30,781 nucleotides of DNA from IMG/VR virus record IMGVR_UViG_3300017750_000056, positions 1 to 30,781 of that record, one strand, 5' to 3'. The DNA is from a virus. The notes under the pieces were generated by a model, which saw only the letters and a program-made list of their open reading frames with translations, did no database searches and had not been told where the DNA came from. The position numbers were made by a program, and so were the translations under genes. This document shows, in pieces, positions 17,043-25,043 of the stretch; position 1 is the first letter of the stretch; each line of letters opens with the position of its first letter.

Positions 17043-20000
17043 TACTTAATACCCCCTTTCATAATACCTAATTGCATACCTGAAATATTCCAAGCACGTG
17101 TATTGTTACCAGTATAGCTGCTGCTTGTATCAGCTGCCGCATCATCAACTCGATAGTTTAAGAAGCGACCAGTAATACGTACGTCAGTTTTATATGAGCT
17201 AGCTACAATAAAATCATTTACAGTTAGCTTATTTGCTTTTGAACCCGATTGTGTATTGTCTTCAGGTGTTGTTAAATAAGCAAGCTCGCCTGGATTATTA
17301 GTTGATCTAGCCCTAAGCTGTAACGTAGCACGCTGCGGTTCACCACCAACAGTCGTGATAGTACCTCCATCAGCCCACAAAGCAATACTACTTAGCGTCT
17401 CAGTATCAAAGTTTGGTGTAATTGATAGCTGCTCTCTTTCGGCATATGATACATAAGGTGTACCACCAAAATCAAAACCTAGATCGGCTGACCTAATACG
17501 ATTAAACAATGTGCCAGATGTGTATCCACTTTCTGCAAAGATGGGAAACAATTTATTAGGGTTAGTTTGACTGCTTGACCAAGGTCTTACAATATCAAAC
17601 GTAGTACTAATAGATGTGCCTGTAGTGCTTTGAGTAGGATTAGTTGTTGCTACAGTATTACCTTCAGCCACAGCCACAAGGTTTGTGGTTGTTGGGGCAA
17701 CACTAGCTGCTACAACTTGTGTATCTGGACTAAACGCAGTTACATAGTTAGCTGTTGAACTAAACTGGCTAGGACTAATATCAATGGTTGTAGGTGCAGA
17801 TGTACTATCTGGTGTTACAATCAGTGCGTTATTAGTACTAATTTCAGCAAGTGCTGCAAGCAATGCGCTTTGCAATGTTGAAACTGTGCCGTTAGGTTTA
17901 GCCAACTCAGTAGCGTTTTGTGTTTTATCAGGATCATAGTAAGCATTGAGATAGTCAGTAGCATTAGTGTGACTAGTGTCACCATACGTACTATCATTCG
18001 CCGCTGGTGTAAAGTTGGGGTCAAGAAGTCTACCTGGCCCTTCACCATAATGCCTGTCAAAGATTACACTACTACCACTTGTTGTATTAATAGTAATCGT
18101 AACTCGAGTCATTTTAGCATAAATAGGGTTAACACCTTCTGTAACTACAACATTACCACCTGTTGAATTAGTAATCAAAGGAGATACTAGTGTGCCGGTT
18201 CTTGAATCACCTGGCGTTACTGTATAAGTAAACGACCCCGTTACATTTTTTCGATCGGCACTAGTAAACGTAAGCACTTCATTAGAACGACTTACCGTAA
18301 AATAGGTCGTATCTGTCCATGCAGCTTCAATAGCTGTAGCAATTTCTGTAGCTGTTATTTCTTCTACATTAGTAGGTGAACTTCCAGAGTCGGGATCGAA
18401 TGCTGTTGTACTATCAAAGTTTATTGTTACAGGATTTCCTTCAGGTGGCGTAATAGTAATACGATCTGTTGTACTATGCGCTGCTCGACCTGCTCTTGTT
18501 TGAGCACCTGTAAATGTGCTGTTACTAAATCCAGCAGGTAAGCTACCTGTGCTAGCAACTGTAACCGTAAAATTATTGTTTACAATTCCGACTGCTGCAG
18601 CTGTAGCTGTAACAAGGCCTGTACCTGTAGTTGTAGACCACCCGCTGTTAGCATTTATAAGCCCACTAACAGCTGTTACAACTGTAGCCCTAGTCTGAGT
18701 GCCACTAAGTGTTGTAGTGCTTGTAGAGGCGTCTGGAAACGTTACTGTGAGTACTGGTTGTGGAATACTATTGTTAACCCCTGTAGTAACTACACTTACT
18801 GAAGAAGTAAGGTTGCCACCAAAGGTTGTTTCACTATAACCCGTACCTTGATAATCAGTTGCAAAAGCAATTGTTAAAGCACTATGATTTCCACCATTAA
18901 CTGAAGTAAACCTTACATTGTTCCCATTAGCCGCAACGCTATAGATAGCAGAAGAACTACCACTAAAGACGCTAAGAGCAGATAGTTTAGACACAATATC
19001 GTCTCTAATCGCCGTTTGACCTGTGAGATTCTTTGTAAGAGTAATTGTCTCGTTGATTGCACCTTGTACTCCGCTTACGGCTGGTGCCGTGATAGTCATT
19101 GAAATAGCAGGACTAAGTGCCGCTGTAATACCGTATACACCTACGCCTGTAGTTGTGGAGTTAGGTGAAATATTAGTTGTTGAACCACTACCAGACACTG
19201 CAAAAGTAGATGTACTAAATGCACGAGGTCCGGGAACGTCAGAAGTAAGTGTAAGAACATTAGTAGAAGCTGTTGCAGTAAAGTCTGCTAAAGCATTGTT
19301 TGCATTAATATAATCACGAATAGCTGCAACAAACTGCGTCATAGTAATTGTAGCACCATCGGCATAATCAGTACCTAAAATAGCGCTTGCTGGGAAACTA
19401 ACATTACCAATACTACTATCACCATTAATAATCGCACTAGCTCCACCATCAAGGTGTGTAGTTTTATTGCGATCATAAGTAAAAGTAGTTGATGAAGGAT
19501 ATGTTAATGTACTTACTGCGTTAACAGTGTTAGGTCCAGTATCACCGGTAACTGTAAGGTCTACAACCTCAAGCACATCAGTAGTAAAGCTACTAAATGT
19601 ACCAACAGCAACTGTCTTAATAGCCTTAGTACCTACGGTTTTCTTAGGTGTTTTACCATTGATAGTAACTGCTTGAGTCTCTCGTTTACCGCGGTTAGTA
19701 TAGCCTGCATTGCCGCTATTACCAGTAGCTGCAATAGTCGCAGTTGGAATGCCGCCTCCTTTAATAGGTCCCACATCACCTGCAGCAACCGCATCAAGGT
19801 CTCTAATAGTCCACGTATTGTCTCTATAATTCCAGATAAGAGCTTCATCACATTCTCCCCCAGTTGAGTTAAGTGTTGGATAGCAGATCCACACTTCTTC
19901 TTCCTGGTGGTTTTGTAATGTAAATAGCTGCCGTTCATGAATTGGATTTAAGTTATTGTAAAAGTATTGGGTTACTCTTTTACCAGACAAAGATTGAATA

Positions 20001-21298
20001 TTACCAGGATTACCTGCAAATGTATAGATGTCGTTAGCCCCAACTACAAAATGCTTACCATCATATTCAACAACGGCGCCAGTAGTAAGACAACCATATT
20101 CATCTGTGTTTGGTGCAAATGAAACTGGGGCAGAAATGTTACCAGTCAAACGCATAACGTGTATACTATCTGTACTATAGATATACATATTACCCTGTAG
20201 CGATTTCATTTCTTGAATAACATTTGTTTCAGACAGTGTAAATTCATCTGCTGTGCTTACACCTGCGGCAAATGGGTTCCAGTTATTTGGAACAGCTCCA
20301 GGCACGGCAACATCAGACGTGCGTACAACACCTGACAACCTTCTAATAATTTTAGCATTATTAGTTGAATCAACCTCTGTAAGATCGCCTGCTACCAGTA
20401 GATCACCAAACGATTGTACAATACCCGCTCTTACGTCTACCGGGTTTCTTGATTCAATTGTTACTTTTACTTCGTCGTTTACAGCTAGCCCACCAATTAC
20501 AATAACTGTAGTGTTAGTAGATGTATCCGTGTAAATTTGAAAGTGATTGCCCGTTACAGTAGGAGTAGTTCCTGGTAAGTTTCCTGGAACAAAGTTAGTA
20601 CCATTTACTGTACCTGAACCAGCAGGACTACCTGCTTGTGCATTTTTAGTATTAGTACCTGTTACAAGAATTTGATTAGAGGTAAAATCTACTTTTTGAC
20701 CAAGATCAAATACAGTACTATTGCCAGCAACATACACATCGTTATATACTTGCTGCTCAACTTTGTAGCTATCCCACCCGGGTAGCTCTGCTAAAACAAT
20801 ATTATTAATATCTGTATTACCAGGAGTATCAAGTATGTAATGTGGTTTATCAATACCATTATTTAAAATAAATGCAAAGCCGCCACTAAACAAAGTATGC
20901 TGCCAACCATATGTTGTAAAAGCAAATCCATTTGTCATACTAGCAGGTGTAATATCTTTCTTTACACCAGAGTGATCCTGAATATAAACCTTTTGACCAA
21001 CCGTAATACCTGCACGTATATAGTCTACAACCCAAATATAGTAGCAACCATGTGGTGACTTATTAGGGTTTTCCCATACTGCAAAGTAGCGGACCTGTCC
21101 AAACTCTTCATTAGCTGGTACAAGATCCTCTACAATATTATTAAGCAATAGCTCGCCTGTAATCTTACGAACAGCACCATCCTTAAACCTTACATTACGT
21201 ACATTTGTAAATACATTAGGTGCTAAGGCAACTGGAGGAGTATCAATAACCACCCCTTGTGATGCAATATCAACAACAGAAATTGTATCTTCTGCCAT
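17042..21298 (-). CDS. Tail tubular (gp12-like) nozzle protein with large beta-repeat insertion (1418 aa)
   Basis: Predicted distal tail-tube/nozzle protein. The N-terminal 500 residues match the T7 gp12-like pattern of marine podoviruses: TPPVALAPNVFTNVRNVRFK (20-39), a propeller-like series with SLQGNMYIYSTDSIHVMRLT and YDGKHFVVGANDIYTFAGNP, and ALIWNYRDNTWTIRDL. The C-terminal 180 residues (about 1240-1418) resume the family pattern and end ITGRFLNYRVDD ... WNISGMQLGIMKGG. Between them lie roughly 700 residues of Thr/Ser-rich beta sequence with about five divergent repeats (about 640-705, 733-815, 848-917, 945-1030, 1065-1190). T7 gp12 is 794 aa, so the excess length is mainly the insertion. 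GGAGGAGTAAC precedes ATG 21298. It is followed by the 54-aa gene with a one-base overlap. Confidence 0.82.
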   Translation of the reverse strand: MAEDTISVVDIASQGVVIDTPPVALAPNVFTNVRNVRFKDGAVRKITGELLLNNIVEDLVPANEEFGQVRYFAVWENPNKSPHGCYYIWVVDYIRAGITVGQKVYIQDHSGVKKDITPASMTNGFAFTTYGWQHTLFSGGFAFILNNGIDKPHYILDTPGNTDINNIVLAELPGWDSYKVEQQVYNDVYVAGNSTVFDLGQKVDFTSNQILVTGTNTKNAQAGSPAGSGTVNGTNFVPGNLPGTTPTVTGNHFQIYTDTSTNTTVIVIGGLAVNDEVKVTIESRNPVDVRAGIVQSFGDLLVAGDLTEVDSTNNAKIIRRLSGVVRTSDVAVPGAVPNNWNPFAAGVSTADEFTLSETNVIQEMKSLQGNMYIYSTDSIHVMRLTGNISAPVSFAPNTDEYGCLTTGAVVEYDGKHFVVGANDIYTFAGNPGNIQSLSGKRVTQYFYNNLNPIHERQLFTLQNHQEEEVWICYPTLNSTGGECDEALIWNYRDNTWTIRDLDAVAAGDVGPIKGGGIPTATIAATGNSGNAGYTNRGKRETQAVTINGKTPKKTVGTKAIKTVAVGTFSSFTTDVLEVVDLTVTGDTGPNTVNAVSTLTYPSSTTFTYDRNKTTHLDGGASAIINGDSSIGNVSFPASAILGTDYADGATITMTQFVAAIRDYINANNALADFTATASTNVLTLTSDVPGPRAFSTSTFAVSGSGSTTNISPNSTTTGVGVYGITAALSPAISMTITAPAVSGVQGAINETITLTKNLTGQTAIRDDIVSKLSALSVFSGSSSAIYSVAANGNNVRFTSVNGGNHSALTIAFATDYQGTGYSETTFGGNLTSSVSVVTTGVNNSIPQPVLTVTFPDASTSTTTLSGTQTRATVVTAVSGLINANSGWSTTTGTGLVTATAAAVGIVNNNFTVTVASTGSLPAGFSNSTFTGAQTRAGRAAHSTTDRITITPPEGNPVTINFDSTTAFDPDSGSSPTNVEEITATEIATAIEAAWTDTTYFTVSRSNEVLTFTSADRKNVTGSFTYTVTPGDSRTGTLVSPLITNSTGGNVVVTEGVNPIYAKMTRVTITINTTSGSSVIFDRHYGEGPGRLLDPNFTPAANDSTYGDTSHTNATDYLNAYYDPDKTQNATELAKPNGTVSTLQSALLAALAEISTNNALIVTPDSTSAPTTIDISPSQFSSTANYVTAFSPDTQVVAASVAPTTTNLVAVAEGNTVATTNPTQSTTGTSISTTFDIVRPWSSSQTNPNKLFPIFAESGYTSGTLFNRIRSADLGFDFGGTPYVSYAEREQLSITPNFDTETLSSIALWADGGTITTVGGEPQRATLQLRARSTNNPGELAYLTTPEDNTQSGSKANKLTVNDFIVASSYKTDVRITGRFLNYRVDDAAADTSSSYTGNNTRAWNISGMQLGIMKGGIK

Positions 21299-21321
21299 GT
21301 TACTCCTCCGTTATTTTTTCG

Positions 21322-23070
21322 TTAAGAACACTCTTTCTGGCCAGTAAGCGGGTCGATAAAGCAAGCTTCAACCGTTCCCTCTTCCTCCGCCACTTCCTGA
21401 GTTTCGCTAGATACCGTCTCTTTTTCTTCCACGGTTTCTTCAATTGTGTTAAGGATTCCGAATCGTTTACCAGATAAACGGAACGTCGTGCATCCCTTCG
21501 CCCCGCCTTTCCAGGCATCAACGTAAACTTTCTTGAAGTCTTCATATGAGACATCGTCTCCCACATTACAAGTCTTTGAACAAGCAGAATCTACGTAATG
21601 CTGAGCAAGAAGCAATACAGCCAGATGATCCTGCACGGAAATATCGTTTGCTGTTTTACCTTCTACACCACGGGCATATGCATAATCCTCCACACGCTCT
21701 ACTTTAGGTCCTTCAAAAGTTTGGATTGTCCTATCATAATAGTGGCTAAACACGGGTTCAATGCCGCCTGAGACATTATCTGCCACGAGACTGATGGTCC
21801 CTGTGGGGGCAATGCTTGTAAGATGCGAGTTACGAATACCATGTTCTCGTATCTCCTTTTTAACAGATGCGGGCAAGCCACGAATAAAGTTTGATTTAAG
21901 GTAGTCTTCACGGTACATTGGGAACGCACCCTTTTCAGCAGCTAGCCGTGCAGATGCTCTATAGCAATTGTCACGCAAGCAAGCGAATACCTTTTCTGCC
22001 CACACGAGAAACTCTTGTGAGGCATAAGGCATGCCGAGCATTTCTCCGGCATTAGCCAAACCAGTGACGCCAAGTCCCATTCTGCGCTTGTTCTTTGCTT
22101 CATCGGACTGCTGCTTAAGCGGATAGATTGTTCGATCAATAATATTATCCTGTGCTCTTACTACATCTGGGATGTCTTTCTTAAACTGTGTAAAGTCAAA
22201 CTCGCCATCAACAACATACTTAGTTAGATTAAACGAACCCAACAAGCATGCACCATATGCAGGAAGCGGTTGCTCACCACATGGATTAGTTGCACGAATC
22301 TCTTCACAATAAAATAGATTGTTTAGTTCTGTAATGCGATCAATAAACAACACACCAGGCTCAGCCCAATCCCAAGTGCTAAGCATAATTTTGTCCCAAA
22401 GTTCTTTGGCGGATACTGTTTTGTGGTGGATTCCATCGTAGCACAGTTCAAAAGAATCATCGCTATCATTGGCCAGGGCCTCCATAAATTTATCAGTAAT
22501 ACCTACGCTAATATTAAAACCAGTAAGCTTATCAGAATTACGTTTAGCAGTAACGAACTCCTCAATGTCCGGATGGTCCACGCGTAGTACTCCCATCTGA
22601 GCGCCTCGGCGATGGCCCGATGATGCGATGGTTTGACAAACAGCGTCGAAGATACCCATAAAAGAAACCGGTCCAGACGCTTGCGAGTCCAAAGATTTAA
22701 TCCTGTCTCCACGGGGACGGATCTTGGAAAAGTCATAGCCAATTCCACCGCCTCTACGCATCGTCTCAGCAGCTTCACTTGCCTTCTCCATAATACTATT
22801 CATACTATCTTCAATATCACCACTAACAAAACAGTTGTAGGCAGTAGTAATACGATTAGATCCAATGGCAGATTGTACTCTACCGGCTGGCAGAAACCTC
22901 ATGTTACCTAGAATATCCTCAAGACTATACCGATGTTCTTGACCATCACATAGTGCACGAGCAATTCTTTTAATTTTATCAGTAAAGGTTTCCCCTTCCT
23001 GCCTATACTTCATCTCATCAATCTCTTCAGACAAAGTCATAGATGGTCCAGAATATTCGATATTGTGCAT
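21322..23070 (-). CDS. nrdJ: Ribonucleotide reductase, class II (adenosylcobalamin-dependent), 582 aa
   Basis: Reduces ribonucleotides to deoxyribonucleotides for phage DNA synthesis. Visible motifs are NCFVSG (Cys80), RRGGGIGYDFS (105-115), NPCGE (Asn262, Cys264 as thiyl site, Glu266), GACLLGS (Cys275, partner of Cys80), MGLGVTGLANAGEMLGM, APTGTIS (421-427), and a C-terminal tail with Cys570 and Cys581 that could act as the redox shuttle. No ATP-cone is evident and no small-subunit gene lies nearby. Together with the short length and RRGAQMGVLRVDHPDIEEF, this points to the monomeric B12-dependent class found in marine phages. GAGGAAA precedes ATG 23070 and lies in a predicted hairpin. The gene sits inside the late structural/lysis block rather than beside the dCMP deaminase. 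Confidence 0.9.
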   Translation of the reverse strand: MHNIEYSGPSMTLSEEIDEMKYRQEGETFTDKIKRIARALCDGQEHRYSLEDILGNMRFLPAGRVQSAIGSNRITTAYNCFVSGDIEDSMNSIMEKASEAAETMRRGGGIGYDFSKIRPRGDRIKSLDSQASGPVSFMGIFDAVCQTIASSGHRRGAQMGVLRVDHPDIEEFVTAKRNSDKLTGFNISVGITDKFMEALANDSDDSFELCYDGIHHKTVSAKELWDKIMLSTWDWAEPGVLFIDRITELNNLFYCEEIRATNPCGEQPLPAYGACLLGSFNLTKYVVDGEFDFTQFKKDIPDVVRAQDNIIDRTIYPLKQQSDEAKNKRRMGLGVTGLANAGEMLGMPYASQEFLVWAEKVFACLRDNCYRASARLAAEKGAFPMYREDYLKSNFIRGLPASVKKEIREHGIRNSHLTSIAPTGTISLVADNVSGGIEPVFSHYYDRTIQTFEGPKVERVEDYAYARGVEGKTANDISVQDHLAVLLLAQHYVDSACSKTCNVGDDVSYEDFKKVYVDAWKGGAKGCTTFRLSGKRFGILNTIEETVEEKETVSSETQEVAEEEGTVEACFIDPLTGQKECS

Positions 23071-23079
23071 TTTTTATTT

Positions 23080-23115
23080 CCTCTATAAGTTAAGTATACC
23101 TTCCTCTTATAGGGG
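23080..23115 (-). promoter_or_regulatory. Inverted repeat covering the RNR ribosome binding site
   Basis: On the - strand, CCCCTATAAG (23115-23106) and CTTATAGAGG (23089-23080) pair at 9 of 10 positions around a 16-nt loop. The GAGG of the RNR Shine-Dalgarno is inside the stem. It occupies nearly all of the 54-nt gap between the lysozyme and RNR genes. A translational switch is inferred. On the + strand the same arm reads TATAGGGG, which also looks like a phage promoter core, though it would point away from RNR. Confidence 0.4.
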
Positions 23116-23124
23116 ACATTTAAT

Positions 23125-23571
23125 TCAAATTGCTACATTTCGCATTCTTTTTACAAGACGCTCAGCACGGTTAGTTACTTGTCTATACCAGCGACTATTA
23201 ACCATTTGGTTTGCAGCCTCTTGCCAATTGCTTATTGCCACAGCTGCAAGGAAGTTTTTAAACTTACTTAGCCGTGGTCGGCCCATATTAAACATCATAT
23301 TAGCAATAATTAGTTGGACTTCTTCGGGCAATACTTCGAAACTGGGGAGGAGCTTCTTGCATTCTTCGAGCACCACGTCGACGTCGCGAGCAAAGCATTC
23401 GTTGACTCTATCTTCTGAGACAGCTGTTCCGACCGGCTGTCCATGCTCCGGATCAGACTCCAAAACAAGATGACCAATACCAAAAGTAGGCAGGCCAAGA
23501 TGATCCAAATAGATTTCATACTTAACGCCTTCGTCAACCTTAAGCTCCTCTCTAAGCTGATCTATATTCAT
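23125..23571 (-). CDS. T4-type lysozyme/endolysin (GH24), 148 aa
   Basis: Muramidase that hydrolyses peptidoglycan at lysis. It aligns with T4 lysozyme: MNIDQLREELKVDEG (T4 MNIFEMLRIDEG), LDHLGLPTFGIGHL (T4 KDTEGYYTIGIGHL), MMFNMGRPRLSKFKN, and NSRWYRQVTNRAERLV (T4 KSRWYNQTPNRAKRV). The catalytic triad is visible as Glu14, Asp23 and Thr29. There is no signal peptide or N-terminal anchor, so it should need a holin to reach the periplasm; the upstream gene encodes one. The ATG overlaps the holin stop (ATGA). The length is slightly below that of T4 lysozyme (164 aa). Confidence 0.95.
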   Translation of the reverse strand: MNIDQLREELKVDEGVKYEIYLDHLGLPTFGIGHLVLESDPEHGQPVGTAVSEDRVNECFARDVDVVLEECKKLLPSFEVLPEEVQLIIANMMFNMGRPRLSKFKNFLAAVAISNWQEAANQMVNSRWYRQVTNRAERLVKRMRNVAI

Positions 23572-23963
23572 TTTGTTTTACCCTTAACCTTTTCGAATGT
23601 GCGCAAGCCACCAAGCCCTAGCATTCCCATAAGTACTGTCATAAGAGTTTCCATTTCAAATGCAGGTAGTTCTGGGATATAGACATCAAACCAACTAACA
23701 AAGAAAAGAGTTACTGGTAGTCCTACAAAATGCCAAAACAATGCGATACCACATGTCCATCCAATAAACGGACGCCATCCTGCAACAAAAATATTGCGGC
23801 TAGCTGCCTCAGCTTTATTAATTTCTAATTGTCCTTTAGCTAGCTCGTGAGCATGTCGCTCAGACATTGTAGCAAGCTCATGAGCAATCTTTGCTTTCTC
23901 ATCAGCATCAGGTATAAACTTATCTAGTAGACTTGTTACTGGCCCAATAAGTGCTTGAATCAT
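23568..23963 (-). CDS. Holin, 3-TM GTA type, 131 aa
   Basis: Membrane protein that permeabilises the inner membrane to release the lysozyme. It resembles the 3-TM holins known from gene transfer agents and marine phages: a helical N-terminus (DADEKAKIAHELATMSERHA), then WRPFIGWTCGIALFWHFVGL, a second hydrophobic segment (PVTLFFVSWFDVYI), and a third, METLMTVLMGMLGLGGLRT, followed by a basic tail, FEKVKGKTK. ATG 23963 is chosen over an upstream in-frame ATG because GAGGAG lies 7-8 nt before it and it forms an ATGA overlap with the preceding gene's stop. Immediately followed by the lysozyme. Confidence 0.9.
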   Translation of the reverse strand: MIQALIGPVTSLLDKFIPDADEKAKIAHELATMSERHAHELAKGQLEINKAEAASRNIFVAGWRPFIGWTCGIALFWHFVGLPVTLFFVSWFDVYIPELPAFEMETLMTVLMGMLGLGGLRTFEKVKGKTK

Positions 23964-24157
23964 GTTAACTCTCCTCGTGCTGCAGCACACTTTCCTTGTA
24001 CGGGATAATGAAACGGTATATTTTCTATAATGTCTTTACCCATTTCAATTGTTCTTTCTTTGCATTGTTCAATATGTATATAAGGGCCTAAGGTATCTTG
24101 TGCCATAAAACAATTCATAGTTCCTGTAATACAAACTAATACCCATGCCTCAAACAT
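23960..24157 (-). CDS. Small exported/membrane protein with Cys pair, 65 aa
   Basis: Unrecognised small protein in the lysis cassette. The N-terminal hydrophobic segment (FEAWVLVCITGTMNCFMA) looks like a signal peptide or anchor. The rest is polar, with two cysteines (IEQCKERTIEM and PVQGKCAAA) that could form a periplasmic disulfide. GGAGGATAAC precedes the ATG. No clear lipobox is present. The layout resembles the 75-aa protein encoded a little upstream (24622-24849), and the two may be distant paralogues. A spanin-like or host-envelope role is possible but unproven. Confidence 0.7.
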   Translation of the reverse strand: MFEAWVLVCITGTMNCFMAQDTLGPYIHIEQCKERTIEMGKDIIENIPFHYPVQGKCAAARGELT

Positions 24158-24158
24158 G

Positions 24159-24620
24159 TTATCCTCCGCTTGCTATTTTTTGTAGGTACATTATCCACCA
24201 GATGATGCCTCCACCACCTCCACCAATAATTACAATGGATAATATAATAGTTAGGATAAGGTCTTTCTTTCTTGCTTCTTCTTCAAGTGCTTTCTTTATT
24301 TCAGCACGTTCATTAGCAATTTCAGCTTGAAGTCTTTCCCATTGTCCTGGCTTTCCATATAGCTGAAAAATAGACCTTAGCTCTTTACGCATATCTTCTA
24401 GTTTTTCTTTACGAAAATGCTTTTCAATAGCTGAGTCTTCTGCTAAAGAAAACTTAGATTTCTTTTTTCTGGCTGCACCAAATTGAAGTTCTGCTTCTCC
24501 TTGAGCATAACGAGCAACAGCATTGCTCATGGAAGAAAGGTCACGGCCCATCTCTATACCTTTTTTAATTGCTGAATGCCCTGCAGATAAGGCGGCGAAA
24601 GCTGACACTGGGTCGATCAT
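24159..24620 (-). CDS. Membrane-anchored coiled-coil protein, 153 aa
   Basis: Begins IDPVSAFAALSAGHSAIKKG. The centre is charged and coiled-coil-like (KHFRKEKLEDMRKELRSIF, EIANERAEIKKALEEEARKK), followed by one C-terminal hydrophobic segment of about 25 residues with a run of five glycines (IVIIGGGGGGIIWWIMY). This predicts a C-tail-anchored inner-membrane protein. GAGGGTAT precedes the ATG. Proteins of this layout occur next to holin genes in many marine phages but have no assigned function. A holin-like, antiholin or i-spanin-like role would fit the location and is inference. Confidence 0.7.
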   Translation of the reverse strand: MIDPVSAFAALSAGHSAIKKGIEMGRDLSSMSNAVARYAQGEAELQFGAARKKKSKFSLAEDSAIEKHFRKEKLEDMRKELRSIFQLYGKPGQWERLQAEIANERAEIKKALEEEARKKDLILTIILSIVIIGGGGGGIIWWIMYLQKIASGG

Positions 24621-24621
24621 T

Positions 24622-24849
24622 CTAGTATACCCTCACATTTTCTGTGTTAATGTATTTTGGAATACAATAGGCTGTCACTCGATCCTTTGCATTTACATAG
24701 TCGTTATATTTATAATTACCGTATTGTTTAGAAACCTGACTGGCAAAGTAGAGGCAATCGTTAATATTATAAAAGTACATATCTCCGCTAGTTAGTTTTC
24801 TTGTTTCCCCTGTCCCCAGATATACCAGTAGGAGAAACACGTGCGTCAT
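24622..24849 (-). CDS. Small exported/membrane protein with Cys pair, 75 aa
   Basis: Short N-terminal hydrophobic segment (THVFLLLVYLGTG) followed by a polar, Tyr-rich domain with two cysteines (NINDCLYFASQVSK and VTAYCIPKYINTE). The pattern (hydrophobic start, Gly-Thr, IxxC helix, then a C close to the end) is shared with the 65-aa protein at 23960-24157. The ATG overlaps the stop of the XhlA-like gene by four bases. Its location in the lysis cassette and the predicted export suggest an envelope role. Not otherwise recognised. Confidence 0.7.
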   Translation of the reverse strand: MTHVFLLLVYLGTGETRKLTSGDMYFYNINDCLYFASQVSKQYGNYKYNDYVNAKDRVTAYCIPKYINTENVRVY

Positions 24850-25043
24850 AGTTTAGTTATTAGCATAACGGCTACAGCTATTACTGATGCTGTTGATAGC
24901 ATAAGCATAGCCTCTAGCCGCCACATCCTTTTGTCTAGTGACTCTAATTTACTGTTCACCATTTCATATCTGATAGCACACTCTTTCTCATGTGCATCTA
25001 GTTCCATCTGGACTTTAAGTTCTGGTTCTAGTGACATCTTCAT
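24846..25043 (-). CDS. XhlA-like membrane protein, 65 aa
   Basis: A charged N-terminal coiled coil (MKMSLEPELKVQMELDAHEK, then SKLESLDKRMWRLEAML) is followed by a single C-terminal TM segment (STASVIAVAVMLITKL). This is the architecture of the hemolysin XhlA family, small membrane proteins that act with holins in some Gram-positive prophages and are common in phage lysis modules. First gene of the lysis cassette; its ATG overlaps the stop of the preceding fibre gene. The family call rests on architecture only. Confidence 0.65.
   Translation of the reverse strand: MKMSLEPELKVQMELDAHEKECAIRYEMVNSKLESLDKRMWRLEAMLMLSTASVIAVAVMLITKL

Noticed and set aside
21300-21566. 88-aa Lys/Arg-rich ORF on the - strand ending just before the tail-nozzle start
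   Set aside because: It lies wholly inside the 3' end of the RNR gene in another frame; its basic composition is what the Glu/Val-rich RNR C-terminus gives when shifted, and no separate ribosome binding site is evident.
23095-23117. T7-like promoter (GTATAC ... TATAGGGG) on the + strand
   Set aside because: It resembles a phage promoter core, but the spacing is off by one from T7, it would transcribe antisense to the late genes, and I found no second copy in the window. The inverted-repeat reading explains it as well.
23071-23124. Cobalamin riboswitch before the B12-dependent RNR
   Set aside because: The gap is only 54 bases, too short for the known cobalamin riboswitch, and no B12-box-like sequence is visible.
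23964-23990. Upstream in-frame ATG extending the holin by nine residues (CCSTRRVN)
   Set aside because: The nearer ATG at 23963 has GAGGAG at good spacing and an ATGA overlap with the previous gene; the extension is Cys/Arg-rich and lies inside the upstream gene.
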